Positions 26,601 through 34,710 of a stretch of 64,000 nt of DNA are shown piece after piece (within the stretch, counting starts at the first letter, position 1; the number at the start of each line of letters is the position of its first letter). A program made the position numbers and the translations under genes. Below the pieces are notes generated by a model. That model made no database searches. It was not told the DNA's origin and worked only from the letters and a program-made list of their open reading frames with translations. Source of the DNA: Zonotrichia leucophrys gambelii (taxonomy: Eukaryota; Chordata; Aves; Passeriformes; Passerellidae); assembly GCF_028769735.1 (NCBI RefSeq), contig NC_088172.1:71138631-71202630 (forward strand), written 5' to 3'.

Positions 26601-27053
26601 TGGGACAAGATCTCTTGTGTTTATATCAGCTGTGATAGGGTCATAAGCAGTGAATACAGACAACAAAGTTAATTGCAGAAAATAACCTAAATAAATCTTT
26701 TCTTTCAAAGGAAAACTGATCCACTCCATGGTAGCTCACTTAGATGCAGTTACAAGTTTAGCTGTTGATCCTAATGGCTTGTATTTGATGTCTGGCAGTA
26801 AGTACATTCAGATTTCATTTTCTTTTTCTCATAATGGTGGGAGGCATGCAAATTATAAAGAAAACTGTTTTCCCTTTCTTTAGGCCATGACTGCTCGATT
26901 CGCTTGTGGAATCTTGAAAGCAAGACCTGCATCCAAGAATTTACTGCCCATCGCAAAAAATTTGATGAGTCCATTCATGATGTGGCTTTCCACCCATCCA
27001 AATGTTATATTGCCAGTGCAGGAGCAGATGCTCTGGCTAAAGTGTTTGTATGA
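2502..27053 (+). CDS. STRN: striatin gene, 3' part (13 coding exons, span)
   Basis: Striatin is a regulatory B'''-type subunit of protein phosphatase 2A. It is the scaffold of STRIPAK complexes, which bring PP2A to GCKIII kinases, MOB4 and STRIP proteins. It also binds calmodulin and caveolin and is enriched in neuronal dendrites (family knowledge). Thirteen exons join here without a phase break and give about 560 codons, starting near residue 221 of the ~780-residue protein and ending at TGA 27051-27053. They encode an acidic linker, a KEQYKKERKGKKGVK segment and the WD40 propeller. Linker motifs (ELTDSAS, EDQCLMPEAWNVDQG) and the ending HPSKCYIASAGADALAKVF match striatin rather than STRN3, which has FHSSKAY at the last site. 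The neighbouring VIT gene supports this. The amino-terminal exons lie left of the window. Exon boundaries are inferred from GT/AG sites, phase and recalled orthologue sequence. Confidence 0.97.
2638..4475 (+). other. STRN: STRN intron
   Basis: AT-rich intron from GTGAGT to CTTCAG. I see no repeat family, RNA gene or further exon. Confidence 0.85.
4476..4611 (+). CDS. STRN: STRN exon: linker with EALKEFDFLV motif
   Basis: 136 nt, starting in phase 0 and ending with one base of a split codon (TGG G|GTAAGG). It encodes IVRKRVLSDSSEDRDTEE, then the conserved ALKEFDFLVTS, then SSGDGTDW. It is too short and lacks a suitable Met to show as a simple open frame, so it was found by splice signals and similarity. 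Confidence 0.95.
4612..8303 (+). other. STRN: STRN intron with old CR1 copy
   Basis: A 3.7-kb intron, AT-rich except for a degraded CR1 fragment in reverse orientation at about 6780-7105. I see no other exon or RNA gene. Confidence 0.8.
6780..7105 (-). mobile_element. CR1 LINE fragment (reverse orientation)
   Basis: The plus strand reads like the antisense of a CR1 internal/3' region: CCTTGTAGCCCATCTGCTCC, then a TACAGTACTCC ... GGTCTCACAAGTGCC block, then TACAGCCCAGGATG, then CCCTAGGTC. These are recalled landmarks of avian CR1 read backwards. The copy is diverged and truncated; related sequence may extend left to about 6650. The boundaries are approximate and the match is from memory. Confidence 0.7.
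8304..8414 (+). CDS. STRN: STRN exon: DQG / basic KEQYKKERKGKKG segment
   Basis: 111 nt: two bases, 36 codons, one base. Acceptor TTTAG, donor AAGA|GTAAGT. It encodes EDQCLMPEAWNVDQGVITKL and then the basic run KEQYKKERKGKKGVK, which is strongly conserved in striatins. With the next exon it forms a phase-symmetric pair that corresponds to the alternatively spliced block of STRN3. Confidence 0.96.
8415..11356 (+). other. STRN: STRN intron
   Basis: A 2.9-kb AT-rich intron. At about 10552-10576 there is a short ATAGAATCATAGAATGG stretch that looks like the reversed end of a CR1 element, but no CR1 body follows. The rest shows no recognisable feature. Confidence 0.75.
10552..10576 (-). mobile_element. 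possible CR1 3'-tail remnant
   Basis: AATCATAGAATGG is the reverse complement of the CR1 terminal octamer repeat. No adjacent CR1 sequence is visible, so this may be a very short 5'-truncated insertion or chance. Confidence 0.3.
11357..11500 (+). CDS. STRN: STRN exon: LQDMLANLRD / Ser-rich segment
   Basis: 144 nt: two bases, 47 codons, one base. Acceptor GGTTAG, donor GAAG|GTAAAT. It encodes PNRSKLQDMLANLRDVDD, a Ser/Pro-rich stretch and EHEINRTDE, colinear with human striatin. Confidence 0.96.
12245..12586 (+). mobile_element. CR1 LINE, 5'-truncated 3' end
   Basis: This matches the avian CR1 3' region in order: GCAGCCTTCCAGTACCT, a GATATTAGGAAGAAATTCTT block, GCCCTGTCCCTGAAAGTGTT, GTGGAAGGTGTCTCTGCC, GGTCCTTTCCAACACAAACC and the terminal CCATTCTATGATTCTGTGG tail. 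The copy is in the same direction as STRN and truncated at its 5' end, as is usual for CR1. It is the clearest sign that the genome is avian. The frames on its opposite strand are not genes. Confidence 0.92.
13379..13468 (+). other. candidate STRN cassette exon (90 nt)
   Basis: Between AATGGTAG and a strong donor TATTG|GTAAGTAC lies a 90-nt segment. It starts with two bases, has 29 open codons and ends with one base, so it fits the phase-1 junction between the exons ending at 11500 and starting at 13635. It reads HPSCPWLAPFTVWSRTHPK and so on. It is richer in GC and CpG than its surroundings. The acceptor has a poor pyrimidine tract. I recall no such exon in mammalian striatin, so it may be cryptic. 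Confidence 0.3.
13635..13771 (+). CDS. STRN: STRN exon: GKSFIMG / LGLGELAGLTV segment
   Basis: 137 nt: two bases then 45 codons, ending in phase 0 at TATGAT|GTAAGT. Acceptor TTTTCTTGCAG. It encodes VEALTFPPSSGKSFIMGTDE and LGLGELAGLTVANEADSL, the conserved segment just before the WD40 propeller. Confidence 0.97.
14040..14465 (+). mobile_element. CR1 LINE fragment, diverged
   Basis: Recalled CR1 landmarks appear in order: ATGGCCAGCAGATTGAGAGA, TATGCAGTTTTGGGCC, GATGACAGAGCCAAGCTTCT, GTGCCCGGTGTTAAGGCAGG and CTCCTGGGAGATATTTAAAA. It is sense with respect to STRN, old and internally eroded. The ends are approximate. Confidence 0.7.
17331..17364. repeat. perfect 11-bp inverted repeat
   Basis: TTTCCATAACC (17331-17341) and GGTTATGGAAA (17354-17364) are exact reverse complements with a 12-nt loop. 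It lies in a STRN intron and would form a stem-loop in the pre-mRNA. The stem is too short for a typical microRNA precursor. Confidence 0.9.
18137..18312 (+). CDS. STRN: STRN exon: start of WD40 propeller
   Basis: 176 nt: 58 codons plus two bases. Acceptor TTTTTATTAG, donor AAAAAA|GTAAGA. It encodes IANNKDALRKTWNPKFTL, then the first WD40 unit (LRSHFDGIRGLAFHP ... ITASEDHTLKMWNLQ). The RSHFDG and SEDHTLKMW blade motifs are typical of striatins. Confidence 0.98.
18313..19265 (+). other. STRN: STRN intron with TATA/TGCATA low-complexity tract
   Basis: The intron contains a low-complexity alternating purine/pyrimidine tract rich in TATA and TGCATA at about 18621-18695. Nothing else was recognised. 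Confidence 0.85.
18621..18695. repeat. alternating TATA/TGCATA tract
   Basis: Low-complexity run of TGTATATA, TATATATATATGCATATG and CATACATGCATATACATG. It is an imperfect, self-complementary simple repeat. Confidence 0.8.
19266..19313 (+). CDS. STRN: STRN exon: 48-nt connector between blades
   Basis: 48 nt: one base, 15 codons, two bases. Acceptor TTTAG, donor CATAA|GTAAGT. It encodes SASLDVEPIYTFRAH, the conserved link into the second WD unit. It is too short to stand out as an open frame. Confidence 0.95.
19314..19972 (+). other. STRN: STRN intron
   Basis: AT-rich intron of about 660 nt with no recognisable feature. Confidence 0.85.
19973..20094 (+). CDS. STRN: STRN exon: WD40 blade (GGTDGLIHGW)
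   Basis: 122 nt: one base, 40 codons, one base. Acceptor TCTTCCAG, donor TATG|GTACGT. It encodes GPVLCVVMSSNGEQCYSGGT, DGLIHGWNTTNP and NIDPYDSY. The CVVMSSNGEQCY wording is that of striatin, where STRN3 has SLAISSNGEQCF. Confidence 0.97.
20095..20946 (+). other. STRN: STRN intron
   Basis: AT-rich intron of about 850 nt. No feature was recognised. Confidence 0.85.
20947..21114 (+). CDS. STRN: STRN exon: WD40 blade (SADGTIRLW)
   Basis: 168 nt: two bases, 55 codons, one base. Acceptor GGTTCACAG, donor CAAG|GTACAG. It encodes DPSVLRGAFVGHTDAVWGLV, then LLSCSADGTIRLWKATE and APALNIFNDN. The GH ... D ... W blade signature is complete. Confidence 0.98.
21115..23343 (+). other. STRN: STRN intron with 40-bp tandem duplication
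   Basis: A 2.2-kb intron with a local tandem duplication (21575-21645). The acceptor at 23342-23343 follows a long T-rich tract. No other element was recognised. Confidence 0.85.
21575..21645. repeat. tandem duplication, 40-bp period
   Basis: A 31-bp segment starting CCTAGCAATTCTAAACAGGG occurs identically at 21575-21605 and 21615-21645. The 31-bp copies match completely, so the duplication is recent. Confidence 0.95.
23344..23484 (+). CDS. STRN: STRN exon: WD40 blade (MGIPSSVDLVSSDP)
   Basis: 141 nt: two bases, 46 codons, one base. Acceptor TTTTCTAG, donor ACTA|GTATGT. It encodes MGIPSSVDLVSSDPSLMVA, SFNSGHTSIFNMETRQRIL and TLESTVDT, colinear with human striatin. Confidence 0.97.
23485..25754 (+). 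other. STRN: STRN intron
   Basis: A 2.3-kb AT-rich intron with a short TATATA-rich patch near 25227-25253. No gene or mobile element was recognised. It ends in a tandem TAG-CAG acceptor. Confidence 0.85.
25755..25862 (+). CDS. STRN: STRN exon: HPTLPI / AHEDRHIKFYDN blade
   Basis: 108 nt from the first acceptor AG (two bases, 35 codons, one base), or 105 nt if the second AG of TAGCAG is used. Donor ACAG|GTATGC. It encodes SSCQINRVISHPTLPIS and ITAHEDRHIKFYDNNT. The first AG gives the residue count seen in human striatin (DTTxxSSCQ). Confidence 0.96.
25863..26710 (+). other. STRN: STRN intron
   Basis: AT-rich intron of about 850 nt. Nothing was recognised. Confidence 0.85.
26711..26797 (+). 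CDS. STRN: STRN exon: KLIHSMVAHLDAVTSLAVD blade
   Basis: 87 nt: two bases, 28 codons, one base. Acceptor TTTCAAAG, donor GGCA|GTAAGT. It encodes GKLIHSMVAHLDAVTSLAVD and PNGLYLMSG. It is separated from the terminal exon by an intron of only 86 nt (26798-26883). Confidence 0.97.
26884..27053 (+). CDS. STRN: STRN terminal coding exon
   Basis: 170 nt: two bases, 55 codons and the TGA stop at 27051-27053. Acceptor TTCTTTAG. It encodes HDCSIRLWNLESKTCIQEFT, AHRKKFDESIHDVAF and HPSKCYIASAGADALAKVFV, the last WD units and the C terminus shared by striatins. Confidence 0.98.
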
Positions 27054-27270
27054 CAGAGTGCTTCCCATTCAACTTTAGCTTTGTATATATTTAACCAGCT
27101 GCACAAAAGAGAAGAGGAGGGCATGAGTTGTTTTATCCTGCCCTATAATTCAGAGAATGTTTGTAAGTGTGTAGTTTTGCAGGGTGCTGTTTTCTAAATT
27201 GACGTTTGTTCTGGTTTCTGTGAGCTCAGCTGGTGCTGAGAGCTTGGAATCTCTCAGTTTCAAATAGTTT

Positions 27271-27286
27271 AAAAAAAAAAAAAAAA
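27271..27286 (+). repeat. A16 homopolymer
   Basis: Sixteen adenines in a row, 217 nt after the STRN stop codon. Genomic A-runs like this cause false oligo-dT priming in cDNA data. Confidence 0.95.
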
Positions 27287-29009
27287 GCTTTTATGTAGAG
27301 GGTGTGAATTTTCGTCCAGGCAGGCCTTGGGTGAAACTAGGTCTACGTATTCTCTATTAATAAAATGGAGTACTGGAAAGAAGGGGTCTAATTGCATCAG
27401 GGAGTAGGAAAAGAGGGAAACTTCCTAGGATGCTTCTCACTGAAGAATCTTAATGTACTCAAATCACCTGGAAAAAGTGATTCAAAGTCAGTTCACATGC
27501 TCTTTACTGTATCATGTGAGAGGCACTTTGTCATCCCTTTGGTGTATGAATAAAGTAGATCTTGTTCAGAGAGCAGTAGCAGATAGTTAATCTCAGCCAC
27601 CTGGCTGCTAGCCTAAGATAAATGCAATTAAAGGAAGGCAAATTACTAACATACATTAAAATGCAGTAAAGTTTCTGTTACATCTTCTGTGTTTCTCAGT
27701 AAATATTTTGTTTGCAACAAAAATGATATAATTTTTTAAGCCTGTATTAGCGTATGGCTAGAAACTGAGCCTTTAGTCTAAATCCCAATTAACAACAGAC
27801 TGATGCAGTCTGTGCATACTGTAATAGCAAATTTAACTTATTCAGATTTTAATGCTGTTTATTATTGGAGATCTGGCACAAGAAATTATCACAAAGCTTT
27901 CCAAAGAAGCTGTCCTACAATTTTAGCTATCAAACATTCATCTCCTCTTTCTGTTTCTGCTAAAAAGGGTATCATTCTGGGCATTATGGATAACAGTGAA
28001 ATACTTTGTTTGAAGATTAAATCTGATGCTTTGTATGAGTCCTTTTAGTGGAATAGGTGGAAACTGTACAAAGCTCCATCAGTTTGAGAGATTCTGCTAC
28101 TGCTATAATATTTCCCAGCTGCACCATTTGAGGGACTTTTTACCTTGTCCACTTCACTGGGTGTATGTGCCATTGATTGGGTTACCTGAGGAATGAGTGC
28201 TTCTCATAATTACTCAACAGATGTGCTTTGTTTATCTATTCAGAGCTTCTCTGTTGATTTGACAAATAACTTTTATTCCAATCTGTTAGTCTTTTTGTCC
28301 CTTCTTAAAGGAAAGTGAGTGGGTTCTTTTCTGTTACGTGTCATCATCAGAATTATTACTGTTCATAAGCACGAAGTTGGTGTTTTTCTCTGATGGGAAT
28401 GGAAAGCAGAATTTCTGCTGGATTTTTGATTTCTGGTGCTGATATGAGTAGGAAAGAATCCATATACCAGCCTGAGGTTAAGACTGGAAACTGGTAAATA
28501 AATCCTTACCTTTAAACTGACACTTCATAAGCAGGAGTCATCGAACGACATCAACATGAGGTTTGACTATGTTGTTTTTAGAGTGCCATTTGGGGATGGG
28601 ACCACATTTGAAGTTGATCTCAGAGTTTAAAGCAAGTATATTATTTAGAATAAAAGGTTGACCTGTGCTGTTTGAGCCTGCTACACATTATATGTACTGC
28701 TAAAATATTCTGGAATACCTTTTATTGCTCAGAATATTCACATATGTCAGTTCATGATATTGATATGCAATATATTTCCTTAGATAAGATTAGAACTTTT
28801 ACCATGAAACAGATGACTACAATAATAATACAGATTATTTAGTTTTTATAAAATGTTTTGGTTATGATGAAAAGGAGGAAACTTGGCTGCAAAACTGAGC
28901 ATTCAACTTTGTGAGAGTTTTGTGTACTTGACTCATACTCTTTCAGTGTCATTATTTTATTTCTTTTTGAAGAGAAAATTACAAAAATTTATTTGAAAAA
29001 TTCTAAAAG

Positions 29010-29040
29010 TTATGTATATTATATATGTGTATATATATTG
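29010..29040. repeat. TATATA/TGTATA low-complexity tract
   Basis: Imperfect TA-rich run (GTATATTATATATGTGTATATATATTG) in the region after the STRN stop. Confidence 0.75.
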
Positions 29041-29569
29041 TAAACATGTATTAAATGTGTCTAGTAAGGGAAGACTCCATGGGTGCATTTTAATGTTTTA
29101 GTATTAAGAGTTCTCTTGAGTTTGTGTATACAAAGGATAATGGTGTGAGTATGAAATGAATGTTGTGTTTTTGCTTACACAATACAATATGTAGTCACAG
29201 TTGTTTAAATTGCTGTACATAAAAACTAATAGGCCAGCATGCTTGTTTTTAAAGACTGTCATTCTGATTACAATTGGAATGTAAGAAGTGGCTGTTCAAA
29301 TGTGAATTGAAAGATGTTTCCTTCTCACTCTTGAGCTCTTGCTCAAACTGAAAAGTGATTTTTTTAAAAGCTGGCAATAGCTAGAGGATGAGGTGCCTTT
29401 AAAAAACAAAACAAAACAAATGTAGCCTTACGAAGAGGTTGTGGAATATATATATTTTTGTGCTTGTCTTCATAATTGATGTCAATGTCTTTTTACTGTA
29501 CTTGCTCACATACTTGTAGGACTGCAGGGTATTGTGCATGAGCCTGTCAGATCTTCTGAGCATCATCGT

Positions 29570-29760
29570 AGGAGATAAGGTTGAAAAAATTATTTAGGTT
29601 ATCTAGTCCATCTGCTTGCTAAAGCAGGGTTGTAGACTTGTGCATTCTAATATTGTCTTGGCCAGTGAGATTTTATATGTTCTAAAACAATTAGGCTTCC
29701 TTTTAAAGATTATTTCAATGACTACATCTCACTGGCAGGAGGATTTATGTAATATTTAGT
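29570..29760 (-). mobile_element. possible ancient CR1/L3-type remnant
   Basis: GGTTATCTAGTCCATCTGC followed by GCTAAAGCAGGG resembles the antisense of an old CR1 consensus (...ATCTAGTCCA...CTGCTAAAGCAGGG). The remainder is too eroded to follow by eye. Confidence 0.3.
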
Positions 29761-32700
29761 AGCTCTTTTTTGTAATTTCATGCCAATATTCCAAGCCATC
29801 TTTTGTGCCATTTTGCATATTCTTCCTAGTCTTTGTAATTTGGAACCTCCATGCACACCCTGGTTCCGTCTGTATATTTTCATTCCTTCCTGCTTTCTTC
29901 AAGCTATTTTTTAGTCTGCTTTTTTTGCACTACATTTGCTTTTTTTCATCCTTTAAGCTCAGTTCTCCAGATATTGGTGTCCATACCACCATTCCACATA
30001 CATGATTTGTTGGACTTAGTCTGAGGGTCATCTGTTAAGTGTGGTTATTATTTGGTTGGGTTTATCCTCTCTAACTTGATGCTTTTGTAGGAAGACCAAG
30101 CTTTTGATGTCTGACAAACTTAAATCATATTTCTTTATTTATTACAACTCCTTTAAATAACATTTGAGCATTGCTGCTTTTCAAGTTTCCTCTTCACTTT
30201 TAGTATGTTATGATTCTTTTGCAGCTAAAGACTTAATTCCTGTTTCATTATTATCCTGGATCTTACAAGTTTTGAACTTCTGAGGGCACTAAATTATTTT
30301 TATTTGTTCCCCCTTTCTGTGCAGTTTTTCCTGGTTCAGTGTAATTGGTAACTTTCATTAGTGTGATACATATGTCCAAACTGTAAACAAAACTGGACCC
30401 AAGTCTTATTCTTGTAAAAAAACCATTTTTCTGCAGTATCAGTATATAGCATTTTACCATTACTATTTTCCCCATATCTAATTTACATGGTAATTTTTTA
30501 ATGGTTAGCTCATATAATTTTTTGTCTATTTTAGCCTGTGCCAATGATTTTGGTTATACTAACTAATTCAATGGGAGAATTTTCAGTCCTTCTGTATGTT
30601 GAAAATTGGTCCACTAGTTTTTCTCATTTTTACTCTAATTTACTTCACTGGGCTGCTTGCTTTCACATATTTGATTCAGTTATCAAAACACTTGCACAGA
30701 ATTATTTGGAGTAACTTGGAAGAAGTTCTAGATATATTGTGTCACTCTTACAAAATCCTAGTGTCTGCATTTATTTTTGCGCCTCAGAGAGAAAACTTCC
30801 ACATAAAAGATTCGCTACTTTCATCTCATCCATCTTTATTTTGATAAACTATGTTCTTTAGCAAGAAACTTGTAGAACTACATGCCATGTACTGTAGCCT
30901 ATTCTTTTAGGACGTGTATTTTCAAATAACGTCATGTTAAAGCAGTCCCATGGAATTTGGTTGAGTACGTGTGTGGTGTTCACCATACAGCTTTGTGATT
31001 AGGTCATACAACACTGCTTTTCAGTTGTGAATTTAAAGTAACCAGAGATTTGTTCTTTTGAATAAATGTATGAGAGATAAAGGACTTAGTTACAGTACCT
31101 TTTTAGTACATTTGTTGGATCACAGATGTGTTGCCTTTCTCTGCCTCCTTAGGTTTTAACAGTGTAATTTTGGGGAGCATCAGTTTCTGTAAACTCATGT
31201 GTTCTTTGAGCAGCTTTTGATGGGCAGAAGTGTGAAAACAAAAAGTTGAGAAGCAGGCATAATGATCAGATAATCAAGTCTTGGTATTACTAATGCCTTT
31301 CAAGATTTGGAAACATTTTCAGGCTGTGGCTTGACAGTGTGTTCACAGACTGTCTGTCCCAGGTATCCAAGAGCCTGCTTGGTGCCTGTGTGAAATGCCT
31401 AGTCAACCTGAGATGCATTAAGGAAGAAAAGGCAGCCATTGTGGTTTTCCTGTGCTGAAATTTCTGGCTGTTTAGTGGAAGTTGGTTTGGACTACACTGT
31501 GAGAAATGAAGAAATCAGAATGCAATAGTTAACCTCTTCCATGTGGTAAATTGATTTGTATAACATGTGGCAATCTTTGACATGGCAATACAAGTTTTCT
31601 TGGGCAGCTGCTGTTCATGAGCATTGTAGAGATACTTAGCATAGTTGTTACTATTGAGTGGCTGAGAGGATGGAAAGATTTCCTTGAAAAAAATGCTCAG
31701 ATGTTTCAGGAAGCTCCTTTTTTCCATAAGGACATGAAGGTGTTGAGAATATTTTATGTGAATCTGATAACATGTTTAGTTGAAGAGGGTGACAATAGGT
31801 GAACAGTCTTGACCCTTGCATCATCACTTTCTGTAAGCTTAGATACACAGTTATGGAAATGATTTGCCTGTAAACTGCCACTGAAAACCTCTGCCACATT
31901 CCTACTGAGCAGCAGAGAAACTGATGGACAGCAGTGTTGGTCCATCCAATTATGTCAGGGTGTTTAAAAAAAATAGGCCGTGTTGTAAAATATAGTGCTA
32001 AATACAGCAGAGCAAATGAACAAACTCCTGGGGAGGGTGGGGAAGGAGTAGGATGACTCTTGTTTAAATAGTCCTGGTTCCAGCAAACACTCTTGTTTAG
32101 CTGGTGGCAATGTTCCTAGGAGGGAGGATGACTGGAAGTGTGGCCTTTAAAAAAAATGTCTGTGCCTGTGCTAATGAACATACCTGTGCAGGTTATCTAT
32201 CCTTTTAATATGTGCTTTTTATCTTCCCACTTAAATTTCCCTTTAGGATACATTTTCTGAGAATCTTAAAATCTCATCTGCAGTGAGCACTTACTGCAGG
32301 ATGTCATGAAGGACTTCTGATTTTTCTCTTGGAGTGGTTTTTTTAAGGGTGGTTGAAGCTTCAGCTTCAGCCCAGCCCTCTCACCACCAAAAGGCTGATT
32401 TGTACCTCCTTACACGCAGTTTATTTAATTTTGGTGTGTTATCTCTTAGCCTACCTTCTGAGTTGGTCTTGCTGCTCTGCACTCAGTTGTGAAAGCTTAT
32501 GAATTGCTGTATCATTTAAGATATTTTTGAGAATGTGGATTCCACTACAGAAGGCATAAATCCAGTTGAATTTCTGGAGCTCATCTGGTTTGTTGTCAGG
32601 AGAGACTTGTTGTTAGACTACAAAATCCAAACTATGGCTAAGCTAAAAAGGCATTTAACAATGTTATATTCTTAGCCCAACTTCTTCCTGCCTAAGTGTA

Positions 32701-32931
32701 GATTGTGGTGTTGAGTGTTAGACTGCTTGTGCCCTGCTTATGCTGCCAAGCCATGCTGTGATCCTGGGAGGTCACACCAGTGTTTAAACCATACCCCATG
32801 TATGTGTTTCTAAGCTGCTCAAAGCCTTGTACTGACGTGGTCCTCCAGGCCAGCCTTCTTTGGTTCCCTTAAGTTTGAGTTGCAGGCTCCCAAAATTACT
32901 TCCTGCCTATTTTGAGTAACCCTTGGTCCTC

Positions 32932-32956
32932 ACACCAGAGTATTAGACTCTGGTGT
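32932..32956. repeat. perfect 10-bp inverted repeat
   Basis: ACACCAGAGT (32932-32941) and ACTCTGGTGT (32947-32956) are exact reverse complements with a 5-nt loop. If the long STRN 3' UTR is real, this would be a tight hairpin in the mRNA. Confidence 0.85.
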
Positions 32957-34680
32957 TGGGAAAAGATTTATACAGCTGGATTGAAAGGGAAAGGAAAACT
33001 TATTGCCAAGCCAAATATTGTCATTATTTTTGGATTACTTGTGAAAAACAGCCAAAAACATTGTATAAGGGATAAATGATGGACTTCAAGCTAATATTTT
33101 TCCATTAAGAATTTATTTTTTTATGGTTCCTATCATCAAGATACAGTGCTTTCGAATGTAGCTTGTTTTCAGGTATATGGCTCCTAGAATTGTTTCCTTG
33201 AAGTTGGACATTTGCAAATGTGCATCAGTTTTGAAAACTGTCTCATATGTGTTAGCACTTCTTTTGGAAATGCAAACTGAGCATGCTAGCTAATGATTTC
33301 TTGTACCTTTATAGTCCAAGCAAACTGAAAAGCGGTCTTGTGCTATGTTTTCCTTGAATAGTGCATCTGAAAAAACTTGTAGAAGGAGCTCCATGATGAG
33401 ATGACTTTTGTTGCTGTAAGGTTCTCTGTTGACATATGTCAGCTTTGCATTGTATTTTGCATAATTATCTTCAGTTAACTGTCAGGTTGAAAAAGACAAA
33501 CTTTTTTGCCATATGGACTGTAGCTTAGAATTTTTGTTGTTGTTGTTGCTTATATTAATACACTTTTTTTCTTTTCTGCTAGAACTTAGAGATACCTGAC
33601 AGCTCTCTTTAGGAGAAATTACCATAGGCGATAACCACTAACATCTTAGTAATTTCAGTGGCTTCCCTTCTGTTTTGGGTCACTTCCATTGCAGATTGTT
33701 GATATGAAAAGGCTACTGTGGCTTAAGGAAATTAAGATTCCCCTTCAGAACTGTGGATAGGTTATGATTTTATACACCAGTTTTGAATGACTACTTTGAA
33801 ACAATGTTGGACTTCAAGTGTCTTGCAGAATTTTGGATCCAAATGAGAAGTACCTACTTGTTGAGTAATAGTCCACTTGTCAGTTTTTTGTGTATGGCTC
33901 AGTACAAGGCTGTGTCAGAATTGCAGTACCACCAAAATTACCTTGTTTAAATGCAACTGTTGTACAAAAGTGAATGTTATTTTGAGTGAGAAATTCTGTT
34001 TTCTAATTTATGAAGGAAATAGTTTTCTTGGGAGTAAGCATCCATAAATGTAATATATTTCATGATTTTGAAAAGGCTTATTAATCATGGGACATGAGAA
34101 AAAGGAAAGTGATTCAATCTCCAAAGATTTGTTTAGCGTTTATTATTAAAAATATAAATTTTTGCTTTAAATGGAAATGCTTATTCAGAAACTTAGTATT
34201 AAACTTCTTACTAAAACTCAGTAGTTTAAAATGCTGGATAAATATCTAAATGGCAAAGATAGAAAATTCAGAGGGAGATTATTTTGAAATACGCCAGTGT
34301 AATTTTGAGCTTCTCAAGTGCAGCCCTGAATTTTCTCTTTTTCACTGCAATTCATATTTTGTGAAACTTCTTGGATAGGTTATATTTAAAGCTACATTCA
34401 CTTGCCTGAATAAGTCAAATAAATATTTTGTCATTTAAAATTATATAGATCTGCTTATGTTAGTGTGCCGTTTAAAATGAGACCCCATTGAGGTAACCAT
34501 GCAGGTATTTGTGTTGGTATGGCAGTAGTGAAGTGGGGTAACTGTGTACTGTACCCGCATTCTGTGCTGAGCAAAATCACACGGACTTCCAGAAATAAGC
34601 AATGGTTTTTAAGAGCAGCTTTATTTAATGTTGCAGCAGCAAGTGTCATTTGTACCATATAATTATGTAAATTGGGTGCT

Positions 34681-34686
34681 AATAAA
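34681..34686 (+). terminator. STRN: candidate STRN poly(A) signal
   Basis: AATAAA in GCTAATAAATACT, followed within about 15-30 nt by TTTTGCATTGTGTTC, a TG-rich downstream element. It coincides with the change from AT-rich to GC-richer sequence. It is the best candidate for the distal end of the STRN transcript. Confidence 0.5.
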
Positions 34687-34710
34687 TACTATTTTTCAAC
34701 ATTTTGCATT

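Larger units (their letters stand above)
27054..34710 (+). other. STRN: probable long STRN 3' UTR
   Basis: From the stop codon to about 34.7 kb the sequence is steadily AT-rich, with no gene and no clear repeat insertion except possible ancient CR1 remains near 29570-29760. AATAAA hexamers occur at 27359, 27549, 31061 and 34681. The last is followed by TTTTGCATTGTGTT, a plausible GU-rich downstream element, and then by an abrupt rise in GC. I infer a main poly(A) site near 34700 and possibly earlier sites. There is an A16 run at 27271-27286. The extent is inference from sequence only. Confidence 0.5.

Noticed and set aside
2502..27053. Assignment of the plus-strand gene to STRN3 with COCH as neighbour
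   Set aside because: The linker and C-terminal wording, and the vitrin-specific text of the neighbour, fit STRN and VIT better.
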